Source: Paenibacillus sp. J5C2022 | Lineage (GTDB): Bacteria; Bacillota; Bacilli; Paenibacillales; Paenibacillaceae | Length of the DNA: 64,000 nt | Assembly: GCF_025567625.1 (NCBI RefSeq) | Contig: NZ_JAOQJC010000003.1 | Coordinates: 1 to 64,000, forward strand | Reading direction: 5' to 3' | In this document: positions 8,477 through 17,702 of the stretch, one piece after another | How the letters are laid out: each line of letters begins with the position of its first letter | How positions within the stretch are numbered: position 1 is the first letter of the stretch | Position numbers and translations under genes: made by a program | Notes under the pieces: model-generated | The model's database searches: none | What the model was told of the DNA's origin: nothing | Seen by the model: the letters and a program-made list of their open reading frames with translations, nothing else

Positions 8477-10798
8477 ATGCATACATTACTACGTTCATAC
8501 GCTCGCTTCGTCAGCAGCAAGCGAGGAAGTATAGCGGTGCTGGTCATATGGCTTGCCGCCATCGTCATCTTGTCCGGCATTGCTCCCGGCGCCAAAGAAC
8601 ATGCCATCAGCAGCAGCGAAGGCAGCATTCATGCGAATATGCCATCCGCTGAAGCCAAGGCGCTGGTAGATAAGCACTTTCCGTCGGATCAGGGATTGAC
8701 GGCGCTGCTCGTCTTCCATAGCGACCAGCCCATTACGGCGGATGAACGGCAAGCGATAAGTACAATGAGCGAATGGCTTTCCTCCGAGGAGCGGCCGGCG
8801 ACCATCGCAGGCGCTTTGCCGTTCCACATGCTACCCGTTGAGTCGCAAGACAAGCTGTTCTCGGAGGATGGAAGCACGCTGCTGCTTCAAGCCGCTTTCC
8901 ATAAAGAGGTGGAGTCCGGCGACATCTATGACACGCTGGAAGATATTCGCGAGTATGGCGAGTCCATCGGATTAGGCGCCATGCAGCTGGAAATCACAGG
9001 ACCTGCAGGTATCGCCTCCGACACCATCAAGCTGTTCACGGATGCGGATCTCGTCCTGCTCTTCTCTACCGTCGGCCTTATTCTCATTCTGCTTATTGCG
9101 ATCTACCGCTCGCCATTGCTTTCCCTGATTCCCCTGTTGATCGCGGGAATCGTCTATCAGGCCGTCGATCGCCTGCTCGGGCTGGCGGCGCAGAACGGCT
9201 GGATTACTGTAGACAAGCAAGCTTTGTCGATCATGATGATCTTGTTATTCGCCGTATTAACGGATTACTGCCTGTTCGTCGTCTCCCGCTACAGGGAAGA
9301 ACTCCGGAAGACAGCGAGCAAGCACAATGCAATGCAGGCGGCAATGATGCAGGTAGGCGAGCCTATCTTGTTCAGCGGCGGCACGGTACTGCTCGCAGTC
9401 ATCGTCCTGTTCACCGCCGTATTCCAGCCTTATTACTATTTCGCTCCCGTATTCTCCATCGCCATGGCCGTCATATTGCTGGGCGGACTGACGCTGATCC
9501 CCGCCGTATTCACGTTGACGGGAAGAGCCGCCTTCTGGCCTTTCAAGCCGAAGCAGGAACTGGGAAGCGGTGAAGACGGGGAAGTGCCGGGAGCAGATAG
9601 GGGTGCACTTGGCCGGGATAGCCGCATTACGACAAATTCTTCTGCAACCCGGGCACGCAAACAACCGCTCTGGTCCAGGATTGCGAAGCTGGTCGTCAAG
9701 CGGCCCGGTTACACTGCCGGAGCCATCACCGCAGTGATGCTGCTCGCTGCCCTCAACGTACCCGGCATCAGCTTCTCCTTCAACCTGATGAAGTCGTTCC
9801 CCGAGGATCTGTCCTCGCGGCAAGGCTTCGAGCTGCTGGAACAGAATTTCCCGAAGGGCCGACTCGCTCCGGTGACCGTCATTCTGGAAAGCGATGCGAC
9901 CATCGATCTATCTGAGGAATGGCTTCTTAAGCTGAGCGCGCTGACCAAGTCTCTTGACGCGACTGACGGCGTAAGCGAGCTGACGCCGAATGTGGAGCAA
10001 GCTTCGGCCGGCATCCTGGAAGGACAATTGCCGCGCGACTTCATGGCTGCAGACGGGCAGGCTGTACGCTTGCAATTGACCTTGGCTGATAACCCCTACG
10101 AGCATTCCGCCTTGCAAGTTATCGACGGACTGCGGGACAACAGCAAGCAGTTGCTCGAGGAAGCCGGGCTGGAGCCCGATCAGTATCGACTTCATTATGC
10201 CGGTCCTACCGCCCAGCAGTTGGACGTCCGAAGCATGAACGAGCGCGACACGATCCTTGTGTTTTCCATCGTCATTCTGCTCATTACGATCATGCTCATC
10301 TTCCAGTCAAGATCGATACTGATCGCTCTTACCATGATGGCTACGATGCTGCTGTCTTATGCCGCCGCATTCGGATTAAGCTGGCTCATTGTCAGCCAAG
10401 GCTTCGGCTATGAATCCATCAGCTACCGGCTGCCGATGTATACGTTCGTCTTCTTAATCGCGCTTGGCGTCGATTACAACATAATGCTCGTGTCGCGCAT
10501 TATGGAAGAGGCGAAGCAGCGCTCATGGAAGGAAGCTGTCTTCCATGGCCTGTCGGCCACTGGCGGGGTCATATCCTCGGCTGGCGTTATCCTTGCAGCC
10601 ACCTTCTGCGTCCTGATGACCCAGCCGCTGCAGGAACTGTTCCTATTCGGCTTTATGATGGGCATTGGCATCATTATGGATACTTTTATTATCCGGGGCA
10701 TGTTGCTCCCTTCGCTGCTTCTCTTGCTGGAGCGTTGGATCAAGCGCAGTGCACATCACGCATCTGCCCGGCATATTTCATCGGAAAGCTATCATTAA
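8477..10798 (+). CDS. MMPL/RND-superfamily transporter
   Basis: 773 aa from the ATG at 8477, supported by AGGAGG 10 nt upstream; the frame also opens 57 bp earlier without a ribosome site. It has the RND duplication: an N-terminal helix, an exposed loop domain, a membrane bundle with TDYCLFVVSRYREEL, then a second half with the matching GVDYNIMLVSRIMEEA. In MMPL proteins the Asp-Tyr pairs in these helices carry the proton relay. Such proteins export lipids or other hydrophobic compounds. The substrate is not evident. The next gene starts 13 bp downstream and is probably co-transcribed. Confidence 0.85.
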   Translation: MHTLLRSYARFVSSKRGSIAVLVIWLAAIVILSGIAPGAKEHAISSSEGSIHANMPSAEAKALVDKHFPSDQGLTALLVFHSDQPITADERQAISTMSEWLSSEERPATIAGALPFHMLPVESQDKLFSEDGSTLLLQAAFHKEVESGDIYDTLEDIREYGESIGLGAMQLEITGPAGIASDTIKLFTDADLVLLFSTVGLILILLIAIYRSPLLSLIPLLIAGIVYQAVDRLLGLAAQNGWITVDKQALSIMMILLFAVLTDYCLFVVSRYREELRKTASKHNAMQAAMMQVGEPILFSGGTVLLAVIVLFTAVFQPYYYFAPVFSIAMAVILLGGLTLIPAVFTLTGRAAFWPFKPKQELGSGEDGEVPGADRGALGRDSRITTNSSATRARKQPLWSRIAKLVVKRPGYTAGAITAVMLLAALNVPGISFSFNLMKSFPEDLSSRQGFELLEQNFPKGRLAPVTVILESDATIDLSEEWLLKLSALTKSLDATDGVSELTPNVEQASAGILEGQLPRDFMAADGQAVRLQLTLADNPYEHSALQVIDGLRDNSKQLLEEAGLEPDQYRLHYAGPTAQQLDVRSMNERDTILVFSIVILLITIMLIFQSRSILIALTMMATMLLSYAAAFGLSWLIVSQGFGYESISYRLPMYTFVFLIALGVDYNIMLVSRIMEEAKQRSWKEAVFHGLSATGGVISSAGVILAATFCVLMTQPLQELFLFGFMMGIGIIMDTFIIRGMLLPSLLLLLERWIKRSAHHASARHISSESYH

Positions 10799-10811
10799 GG
10801 AGGACTACTAT

Positions 10812-11252
10812 ATGTACGGATTTATGCTATTTTCACATTTGACGGGACTGATTCTCTGGGTAGGCTCCATCATGACGATTGTCATTATGCTGGTTCTGCT
10901 CAAAGCGCAATTGGGAACTGCCGATGCGAATCGGCTTACCGGGTCCATCATCCGAGTCTTTAACCGCTTCGCCCATCCGTCCGCATTCGTCGTGCTGATC
11001 AGCGGCGTTGTCATGATCGTCCAGCTCGACCTCGGCAGCAGCAAGCCGTTCTGGCTGGATATGATGGAGAAGGCCGGCGGCACCATTATTCTGCTATTCC
11101 TGATCATCGCGGGAATAATGGGAGCCAAGCTGAAGAAAAAGCTCACTCAGCACCCGAATGACGCTATCGCTCTATCCCGTTACTTGACCATGGTCATCGG
11201 CTTCTTCATCGCGATTCTCGCGGTAGTATTCATTGTCAGCTTAAAATTGTAA
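10812..11252 (+). CDS. Small four-helix membrane protein of unknown function
   Basis: 146 aa from the ATG at 10812, with AAGGAGG upstream. Four hydrophobic segments are visible (about 3-28, 48-70, 80-98 and 120-143), joined by short loops, with a Lys-rich loop (KLKKKLTQHPND) before the last helix. H10 near the start of helix 1 and H50 in RFAHPSAF are noticeable, as in CopD/DUF2269-like proteins, but I cannot place it securely in a family. It forms an operon with the MMPL transporter and is closed by a terminator, so a role alongside that transporter is possible. Confidence 0.7.
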   Translation: MYGFMLFSHLTGLILWVGSIMTIVIMLVLLKAQLGTADANRLTGSIIRVFNRFAHPSAFVVLISGVVMIVQLDLGSSKPFWLDMMEKAGGTIILLFLIIAGIMGAKLKKKLTQHPNDAIALSRYLTMVIGFFIAILAVVFIVSLKL

Positions 11253-11285
11253 TTGTTGCAGAAAGACAATCCCGCATTCCCCTGG

Positions 11286-11314
11286 CACTCTCCCGATTGG
11301 GAGAGTGTTTTTAT
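11286..11314 (+). terminator. Rho-independent terminator after the MMPL operon
   Basis: CACTCTCCC and GGGAGAGTG form a perfect 9-bp stem with a GATT loop, followed by TTTTTATT. It is the strongest canonical terminator in the window. Confidence 0.92.
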
Positions 11315-11408
11315 TGTCGCCGATAGCGGATGTCTGCTATGATGTTTACGACATTATACATTTCTGATAAATGAATGACACTTCACAGAAGGAGGCAGAA
11401 GCATCGTT

Positions 11409-11753
11409 ATGGAACCTCAATATCCAAATAACAACCAACACTATTCCTACGGCTATCAGCAGCCGCCCAGCCCGTATCCGCCCAAGACGAACGGCAAGGC
11501 GATTACAGCGCTTGTGCTCGGCATTCTTGCCATCACGATCCCTTATCTCGGGTTTATTATCGGAATTATCGCCATTATATTCGCAAGTCTGGCGTTCAAG
11601 GAGATCAAGCAGAGGCAAGAGCAAGGACGGGGACTGGCCATCGCAGGTCTGGTATGCGGCATAATCGGCACCGCTCTTTATGCCATTATTATTATCTTAT
11701 TCGTCGTCGCTTTCGCCGCATTCAGCGGTTTCGAATCGAATTATTATTACTAA
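11409..11753 (+). CDS. DUF4190-type small membrane protein
   Basis: 114 aa. The N-terminal ~35 residues are rich in Pro, Tyr, Gln and Asn (PYPPKTNG). Two transmembrane segments then flank a short charged loop (FKEIKQRQEQGRGLAIAG), and the protein ends in YYY. This is the typical arrangement of DUF4190 proteins, where the conserved loop reads like A-xxxI-xxR-xxGxxLAxAGL. GGAGG lies 13 nt before the ATG. Function is unknown. The exonuclease gene begins 27 bp downstream. Confidence 0.75.
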   Translation: MEPQYPNNNQHYSYGYQQPPSPYPPKTNGKAITALVLGILAITIPYLGFIIGIIAIIFASLAFKEIKQRQEQGRGLAIAGLVCGIIGTALYAIIIILFVVAFAAFSGFESNYYY

Positions 11754-11780
11754 ATGGACAATCAGCTTGGAGCGATAGCA

Positions 11781-12620
11781 ATGATTAAACTGATATCATG
11801 GAATGTGAACGGCCTGCGGGCTTGCGTGAAGAAGGGATTTCTTGATTACTTCCGCGAAATGGATGCCGATGTCTTCTGTCTTCAGGAGACGAAGCTGCAA
11901 GAAGGCCAGATCGAAATGGAGCTGGGCGAGGAATACAGGCAGTACTGGAACTATGCCGAGAAGAAAGGCTACTCCGGTACGGCAATCTTCACGAGGCTGC
12001 AGCCGATAAGTGTGCATTACGGGTTAGAAGAAGACTCCGAGTTCGAAGGACGGGTCATTACGCTGGAGTTCGACGACTGGCATCTGGTCAATGTGTATAC
12101 GCCCAATGCCCGACGCGACCTGTCCAGACTGGACTACCGTATGGAGTGGGAAGAACGCTTCCTCGCTTACGTTGCAGAATTGGAGACACGCAAGCCTGTC
12201 GTCTTATGCGGCGACCTGAATGTCGCACATCAAGAGATCGATCTTAAGAACGCGAAGTCTAATCACGGCAATGCCGGCTTTACGACGGAGGAGCGAGCTT
12301 GCATGACCCGACTGCTGGAGGCCGGTTATGTGGATTCCTTCCGTCATCTGTATCCGGATCGAACCGACGTCTATACATGGTGGTCGTTCATGCCGAAGGT
12401 GCGGGAGCGGAATGTCGGCTGGCGCATCGACTACTTCCTCGTCTCCGCAAAGCTGGCTCCTGCCATCGCGGCTGCCGATATTCACTCTGCCGTCATGGGC
12501 AGCGACCACTGTCCAGTGTTACTGGAGCTGAAGCTGGATAACGAGGCCGTCAATGGTCAGAATGCAAATGATGCTGATCCGGTGGTTGAGTCGACAGATG
12601 AGGTGGCGGTGCGGGTTTAG
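11781..12620 (+). CDS. exoA: Exodeoxyribonuclease III / AP endonuclease
   Basis: 279 aa from the ATG at 11781, preceded by GGAG at 8 nt; an in-frame ATG at 11754 lacks a ribosome site. The Exo III family order is complete: SWNVNGLRA near the start, LQETKLQ (metal-binding Glu), GDLNVAH (catalytic Asp and Asn), WRIDYFL, and the C-terminal GSDHCPV with the catalytic Asp-His. It cleaves DNA at abasic sites and removes 3' blocks in base excision repair. The last ~30 residues ([10 protein letters not shown] onward) extend past the family end and look unstructured. Array B starts 28 bp after the stop codon. Confidence 0.95.
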   Translation: MIKLISWNVNGLRACVKKGFLDYFREMDADVFCLQETKLQEGQIEMELGEEYRQYWNYAEKKGYSGTAIFTRLQPISVHYGLEEDSEFEGRVITLEFDDWHLVNVYTPNARRDLSRLDYRMEWEERFLAYVAELETRKPVVLCGDLNVAHQEIDLKNAKSNHGNAGFTTEERACMTRLLEAGYVDSFRHLYPDRTDVYTWWSFMPKVRERNVGWRIDYFLVSAKLAPAIAAADIHSAVMGSDHCPVLLELKLDNEAVNGQNANDADPVVESTDEVAVRV

Positions 12621-12648
12621 CGTCGGCAGAAGCAATGTGCACTGGCAC

Positions 12649-13903
12649 TTTGTATGTTTTTTCGTACAAAATGCCACTGGTGAGCGCTCAGGCCGGGGCG
12701 TTTGTACGTTTTTTCGTACAAAATGCCACTGGTCAGCGCTCAAGCCGGGGCGTTTGTACGTTTTTTCGTACAAAGTGCCACTGGTCAGCGCTCAAGCCGG
12801 GGCGTTTGTACGTTTTTTCGTACAAAATGCCACTGGTCGGCGCTCGATCCGGGGCGTTTGTACGTTTTTTCGTACAAAGTGCCACTGGTGAGCGCTCGAT
12901 CCGGGGCGTTTGTACGTTTTTTCGTACAAAATGCCACTGGTCGGCGCTCAGGCTGGGGCGTTTGTACGTTTTTCGTACAAAGTGCCACTGGTCGGCGCTC
13001 GATCCGGGGCGTTTGTACGTTTTTTCGTACAAAATGCCACTGGTCAGCGCTCAAGCCGGGGCGTTTGTATGATTTTTCGTACAAAATGCCACTGGTGAGC
13101 GCTCAATCCGGGGCGTTTGTACGTTTTTTCGTACAAAGTGCCACTGGTGAGCGCTCAATCCGGGGCGTTTGTACGTTTTTTCGTACAAAGTGCCACTGGT
13201 GAGCGCTCGTCCGGGGCGTTTGTACGTTTTTTCGTACAAAATGCCACTGGTCGGCACTCAGGCCGGGGCGTTTGTACGTTTTTTCGTACAAAATGCCACT
13301 GGTCGGCACTCAGGCCGGGGCGTTTGTACGTTTTTTCGTTACTACTTAGGTCCATTCGGTACGAGGCAAGCTTGGCGGGGCTATGTGAGCAAAATGAGCG
13401 ATAGCGCACAATTCCCACTACTTTTCCGCTTCTATGTGACCATTTTGAGCGGTAGCTCCTACTTTTCGGCGGTACGAGGCACGCTTAATGGAGCTATGTG
13501 AGCAAAATGAGCGATAGCGCACAATTCCCACTACTTTTCCGCTTCTATGTGACCATTTTGAGCGATAGCTCCTACTTTTCGGCGGTACGAGGCACGCTTA
13601 ATGGAGCTATGTGAGCAAAATGAGCGATAGCGCACAATTCCCACTACTTTTCCGCTTCTATGTGACCATTTTGAGCGATAAGCTCCTACTTGCTTAGTAG
13701 CTAAGTAGTAACGTTTTTTCGTACAAAGTGCCACTGGTCGGCGCTCAAGCCGGGGCGTTTGTACGTTTTTTCGTACAAAATGCCACTGGTGAGCGCTCAA
13801 GCCGGGGCGTTTGTATGATTTTTCGTACAAAGTGCCACTGGTCGGCACTCAGGCCGGGGCGTTTGTACGTTTTTTCGTACAAAATGCCACTGGTGGGCGC
13901 TCA
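12649..13903. repeat. Array B: 52-bp tandem palindromic repeat, 17 copies, interrupted by an insertion
   Basis: The same 22-bp core as array A occurs every 52 bp (starts 12649, 12701, 12753 ... 13323, then 13758, 13810, 13862), but the linker is unrelated (ATGCCACTGG, GCGCTC, CCGGGGCG). In most copies A is replaced by T, so the arms are TTTGTACG and CGTACAAA with a six-T loop. Two copies read TTTGTATGAT. Single-base deletions shorten the units at 12961 and 13168. The array fills the gap between the convergent exonuclease III and AIM24 genes. Open frames across it on both strands are by-products of the repeat. Confidence 0.95.
13339..13711. mobile_element. 373-bp MITE-like insertion carrying three copies of a 113-bp repeat
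   Basis: The ends are perfect 11-bp inverted repeats, TTACTACTTAG on the left and CTAAGTAGTAA on the right. CGTTTTTTCG, the loop region of an array B hairpin, is present on both sides (13329-13338 and 13712-13721) as a 10-bp target duplication. Deleting the element plus one duplicate puts the next hairpin exactly 52 bp after the interrupted one. Inside are three tandem 113-bp units, each with two copies of a core running CTATGTGANC to TGAGCGATAG, spaced 51 and 62 bp. There is no coding capacity for a transposase, so movement would need an enzyme from elsewhere. Confidence 0.8.
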
Positions 13904-14100
13904 GGCCTGGGAACTCTGGGTAGGGTGATCTGGAGCAGTTCTAAGTCTGAAGACTAAGTCTGAGTCTAAGCCTGCCTGCCTGCCTGCCTGCGAAGCTGCT
14001 TCTTTCGAGGCAAGTGCGCAAGCAGGCCCCCAATCATCGGCTTCAGAGCCGTATACCGAAGTGGCAACTGCCTCGGACAAGCCGCACATCGAGTCCCATG
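13904..14100. other. Intergenic stretch with a CTGC microsatellite
   Basis: Contains imperfect CTAAGTCTGA-type repeats (about 13940-13970) and a run of about five CTGC tetranucleotides (about 13972-13992). No gene or clear terminator is visible besides the array at its left edge. Confidence 0.6.
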
Positions 14101-14784
14101 CTAACCGGATGAAGTCGGGATGAAGCGGCGCAGCCAGCTGCCGAATCCGGAAGGATTGCGGCTCTGAATAAGTACGATGCCTTCGCCGCGGAAGCGGCAT
14201 ACGAGCATCTCACCGCTCTTGAAGCTGGATACCCAACCGCGCGAAGACTTCTCGATGCTGTATTCCATATAACCGGGCCAGGCGACCAGATGGCCGTTGT
14301 CGATGATGATCTCCTCGCCCGCTCCCAGCTTTACTTCGCTGATCGCGCCGAATGAAGAGAGGAAGACGGTGCCTCGTCCGCTAATCTCAACGATGAAGAA
14401 CCCTTCGCCCGAGAATATTCCGCGGCTCAGATTCTGCATCTTCGTGCTGACCTCGATACCGTCTGTTGCAGCCAGGAAGCCGTCCTTCTGCACCAGCAGC
14501 TTGTAGCTGCCGTCCAGCTCGACCGCACGAATATCGCCGATCGACTTGGGCGCCAGCACGAGCTGCCCGCCGCCTCGAGCGGCAGTAATTTCCTGGAAGA
14601 AGAAGCTTTCCCCGCTGAGCATTCTGCCCAGACCCCGCATCACGCCCCCGTCAGTCGTCCCCTTCAGCTCCAATGTCGGCGTCATCGATACCATCGCACC
14701 CGACTCCGCCTTGACTCGATCTCCTTGCGACAGCTCCACGCACAGCATGGCAAAGGCGCCTTCGTGCTTTACTTCGTAATTCAC
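14101..14784 (-). CDS. AIM24-family (TIGR00266-like) protein
   Basis: 227 aa from a GTG at 14784, preferred because GGAGG sits 8 nt upstream and the product then starts VNYEVKHEG as in relatives; an ATG five codons earlier overlaps that ribosome site. The protein is beta-rich with the repeated Gly/Ser-containing strands of the family: VKAESGAMVSMTP, GESFFFQEITA, FSGEGFFIVEISGRGTVFLSSFG and FRGEGIVLIQSRNP. AIM24-like proteins form trimeric beta-prism folds, and bacterial members have no settled function. It converges on exonuclease III across array B. Confidence 0.85.
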   Translation of the reverse strand: MNYEVKHEGAFAMLCVELSQGDRVKAESGAMVSMTPTLELKGTTDGGVMRGLGRMLSGESFFFQEITAARGGGQLVLAPKSIGDIRAVELDGSYKLLVQKDGFLAATDGIEVSTKMQNLSRGIFSGEGFFIVEISGRGTVFLSSFGAISEVKLGAGEEIIIDNGHLVAWPGYMEYSIEKSSRGWVSSFKSGEMLVCRFRGEGIVLIQSRNPSGFGSWLRRFIPTSSG

Positions 14785-14825
14785 AAGCTTCGCCTCCATT
14801 CCTTAATCGTACAAGACCATTCATC

Positions 14826-15356
14826 TCATTCATCTGCTTTCAACTTCGAATATACATGGTAGTCAACGAACTTTCCATTTATTTTTTCATATTGCCTGAG
14901 CGTTCCTTCCAATGTAAAACGAAGCTTCTCCAGCACTCTGATCGAGTTGTTGTTATCCGGCTCTACTTTCGCTTCTATTCTGTTAAGCCCCAATTGACCA
15001 TATCCATACTCCATCATCCCTGCAAGAGCCTCACCGGCGAATCCTTTGCCCCAATGAGATTTTGAAATGTCATATCCTACTTCCGCTCTCTCATTGTCAA
15101 AGTCTAACGTATTGAAGCCGATGGAACCGATAATGTCATTACTCTTCCGATCTATTACAGTGAATCGAACCGCTTTATTCTCACGTTCCAATGTCGTAAG
15201 CAGCCCAATCATTTCTACCGCTTGACTTACGTCAGTCATCGCACTGATATTCATAAAGGCCGTAACAGCCGGATCGGACCAAATGCTATACAGCGCTCCT
15301 GCATCCGCTTGCTCCATCTTCTTCAACCATAATCTGCTTGTATGAATATCTCTCAT
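14826..15356 (-). CDS. GNAT family N-acetyltransferase, RimJ/RimL type
   Basis: 176 aa, of normal length for the group. The N-terminal TSRLWLKKMEQADAGALYSIWSDPAVT, the central IGSIGFNTLDFDNERAEVGYDISKSHWGKGFAGEAL with the acetyl-CoA-binding GKGFAGEA, and the later LNRIEAKVEPDNNNSIRVLEKLRFTLEGTLR are hallmarks of RimJ/RimL-like enzymes. These acetylate protein N-termini or small amines; the substrate here cannot be inferred. GGGAGAT lies before the ATG. It is 41 bp from the AIM24 gene on the same strand and may share its transcript. Confidence 0.9.
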   Translation of the reverse strand: MRDIHTSRLWLKKMEQADAGALYSIWSDPAVTAFMNISAMTDVSQAVEMIGLLTTLERENKAVRFTVIDRKSNDIIGSIGFNTLDFDNERAEVGYDISKSHWGKGFAGEALAGMMEYGYGQLGLNRIEAKVEPDNNNSIRVLEKLRFTLEGTLRQYEKINGKFVDYHVYSKLKADE

Positions 15357-15388
15357 TCCATATCTCCCTTGTACTCATCTCCCTCCTA

Positions 15389-16522
15389 TCATAACATATC
15401 CCCTATCAACCATCGGCAATCGACGCCCTCCGCCCATATACGAGACGGTTTCCCTCTCCATACAGCACTATCCGGCGCAAGCGTCAGTTTCCCCTTATCC
15501 GGGCGGACGGCCAGCAGTTGCTCGGAATGATAGACGCCGCCAGGAGCATTCCGGTCGCAATACAGGAGGTCAGCCGCAGCAGCAGCTACAGCTGCAGTAA
15601 TCTCCGACTCTCCGTTTCCTTGCAAGAAAGCCTGGAATGCTGCCGCTTCTCCTCTACGGCGTCCATAAGCATCGATCTTCAAGGCATATCTGTCCGATCC
15701 CATTCGCAGCTTGCCGAACAGGTCGACTGCACTGCGGCGAACGCCTTCTCTGCTGAGCAGCCCGGTCAACCCCATACTCTTCATACCCGCCATTAACGCT
15801 GTCATCGTGCGGGAATCGAAGCACAGTCTGGTCGATACCGTCTCTACTCCCAGCGTGCGCGGAAGCGTTGCCTGATCCGAGAAGGGGAAGCGGTACGTCT
15901 TGCGATAACCGAGACGTCCCCCGAAGTCGGTGTCTCTGCCGTCGGCAAAGCTGTTCCTCGCCACAAGCTTGCCCTGCTCCAGCACTTCGAACGCAGCGCC
16001 AAGCTGATCCACCATCCACTGAATCGCCGCTTTGCCATGGCTGTCGCCTAATCCCAGCATAATATGAATCGCAATCTCATCTACCTCGTCCAACTCCGTT
16101 AACGCTTGCCGGGACAGCATATTCGTCAGCCCCGGAGCCAGCCCCAGACTCAGCAGCGCTGTCGCTCCCGCTTCCTTCGCGACTCCGTGCAGCTTCTCCA
16201 CCTGCAGCAAATAAGGGCCGTTGGCCGATACATCTATATAATGAACGCCTTGCCGCAAGCAAGCCTCTGCCAGCCGGGTATCCGATTGATCCAGACACAT
16301 GATGACTAATTCGACATTGGCAAGCTGACCATCTTCCAGCTCCGCCCCCGCATCCCACTGCATAGCTTTCACTTTCCCACCCGTAGACGCGGCGAACCGC
16401 TCAGCTTTCTCCAGACTTCTGCCTGCCGCGCAGACGTTCCCAGAATACAGTTCTCCCAGCCGTCTGCATATTCCGCCTCCTACATGGCCATAACCGCCGA
16501 TTACAATGATCTTCTTCCCCAT
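15389..16522 (-). CDS. Saccharopine dehydrogenase-like NAD(P)-binding protein
   Basis: 377 aa from the ATG at 16522, with GGGGAAAGGAAG upstream; the open frame reaches further but without a ribosome site. The N-terminus is a Rossmann fold (KKIIVIGGYGHVGGGICRRLGELYSG) followed by the saccharopine-dehydrogenase pattern (CLDQSDTRLAEACLRQGVHYIDVSA, GLAPGLTNMLSR). Relatives act on amino acids or polyketide-like substrates or are uncharacterised, so the reaction is unknown. It is divergent from a LuxR-type regulator across 100 bp containing inverted repeats, which suggests control by that regulator. Confidence 0.75.
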   Translation of the reverse strand: MGKKIIVIGGYGHVGGGICRRLGELYSGNVCAAGRSLEKAERFAASTGGKVKAMQWDAGAELEDGQLANVELVIMCLDQSDTRLAEACLRQGVHYIDVSANGPYLLQVEKLHGVAKEAGATALLSLGLAPGLTNMLSRQALTELDEVDEIAIHIMLGLGDSHGKAAIQWMVDQLGAAFEVLEQGKLVARNSFADGRDTDFGGRLGYRKTYRFPFSDQATLPRTLGVETVSTRLCFDSRTMTALMAGMKSMGLTGLLSREGVRRSAVDLFGKLRMGSDRYALKIDAYGRRRGEAAAFQAFLQGNGESEITAAVAAAAADLLYCDRNAPGGVYHSEQLLAVRPDKGKLTLAPDSAVWRGKPSRIWAEGVDCRWLIGDML

Positions 16523-16543
16523 CGCCGAATCTTCCTTTCCCCG

Positions 16544-16606
16544 TTGAACGTTTTCCAATACAATTAAATCATGTACGTTCAAAATAACTATCCCATAATT
16601 CTGGGA
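16544..16606. promoter_or_regulatory. Divergent regulatory region with two inverted repeats
   Basis: TTGAACGT (16544-16551) and ACGTTCAA (16575-16582) are perfect inverted 8-mers, about three helical turns apart centre to centre. A second inverted repeat, TCCCA and TGGGA around TAATTC, lies at 16591-16606 just before the regulator's ribosome site. They are plausible operators for the LuxR-type regulator, which would control itself and the divergent dehydrogenase. This is inference from position. Confidence 0.45.
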
Positions 16607-16622
16607 AAGTAACGGAGGAACA

Positions 16623-17702
16623 ATGGACATCGATCGATTGAGCCGACAATTGCGTCAACTGGAGAACAGCGCACCGACATCCCATGCATACAGAGAAAAG
16701 GCGATCGCCCTATTAAGAAAATCCCTTCCCTTCCAGGCAGCCTGCTGCACGGCTGTAGATCCGCTTACCCTGCTGTCCATAGGGGCATTGACTGAAGAAG
16801 GAATCGAAGCCATCCATGACCAATTGTTCCGCTTGGAATACCATATCGCGCAGCATGACTTCAACCGGCTGCCAACGCTTATGCACAGTGATCAGCCCGC
16901 AGCTTCATTATTCGAAGCGACCGGCGGACAGCCGGAGAGAAGCGAGAGATACCGCGACGTTCTGCAGCCTGCTGGCTTTGCCGATGAGCTACGAGCCGCT
17001 CTTGTAAGCGATGGGGCCTGCTGGGGATTTCTTATGCTGTTCCGGAGGAATGGTCATCCCCGCTTCCATCAGGACGAAGCGGCCGCTATCGCGCGTATAG
17101 CTCCTGTGCTGGGAGAGACGCTGCGCAAGTTCACGCTTGCATTGCCGGATGATCATGAATCCCTCGAAGGAGATGCGGACTCTACCGGTATATTGATTCT
17201 GTCCCAGCAGCTGCGCCAGCTGTCCTGCAATGCTGCCGCTGCCGACCTGCTGCCGCAGCTTCGACAATGGGAGCATATTCAGGGCGATGCATGGCCTCGG
17301 CCTATTCGGGCTGTCGCTGCCATGGCTCTGGCCGGCAAGGCGGATAACTCCTCTGCGCGCCAGGCTCAAGTGTGCATGCGCACGCCGCGCGGCGCCTATC
17401 TGTCGCTGCAGGCGAGCAGGCTAATTAATGGAACTGGCGCAATCGAAGTAGCCGTCCTGCTGGAGCAGGCTCGGCCTGCCCATATGCTGCCGCTAATCGC
17501 TCGCGCTTACGGGCTGACTGAACGTGAAGTCGAGGTGATGAAGCAAGTGTTCCAGGGACAGTCTACGAAGGATATAGCAGTTGGGCTGCATTTGTCCCCG
17601 TATACAGTACAAGATCATCTGAAGTCCATTTTCCACAAAACAAAAGTAAACAGCCGCCGGGAATTGGTCCGGCAGCTGCTCACCCGATTCATTAGACAGT
17701 AG
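16623..17702 (+). CDS. LuxR-type transcriptional regulator
   Basis: 359 aa. The C-terminal ~60 residues are a LuxR/FixJ-type helix-turn-helix (LTEREVEVMKQVFQGQSTKDIAVGLHLSPYTVQDHLKSIFHKT). The first 280 residues resemble a GAF-like sensory region without a receiver-type Asp pocket. GGAGG sits 5 nt before the ATG. It is divergent from the saccharopine-dehydrogenase-like gene, its most likely target. Its 3' end overlaps the AraC-type gene on the other strand by 11 bp. The signal is unknown. Confidence 0.8.
   Translation: MDIDRLSRQLRQLENSAPTSHAYREKAIALLRKSLPFQAACCTAVDPLTLLSIGALTEEGIEAIHDQLFRLEYHIAQHDFNRLPTLMHSDQPAASLFEATGGQPERSERYRDVLQPAGFADELRAALVSDGACWGFLMLFRRNGHPRFHQDEAAAIARIAPVLGETLRKFTLALPDDHESLEGDADSTGILILSQQLRQLSCNAAAADLLPQLRQWEHIQGDAWPRPIRAVAAMALAGKADNSSARQAQVCMRTPRGAYLSLQASRLINGTGAIEVAVLLEQARPAHMLPLIARAYGLTEREVEVMKQVFQGQSTKDIAVGLHLSPYTVQDHLKSIFHKTKVNSRRELVRQLLTRFIRQ

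Noticed and set aside
12553..13848. Many open frames of 60-166 codons in array B with a repeated Cys/Phe-rich pattern
   Set aside because: Same cause as in array A; both strands are open at once and the sequence is explained by the palindromic repeat.
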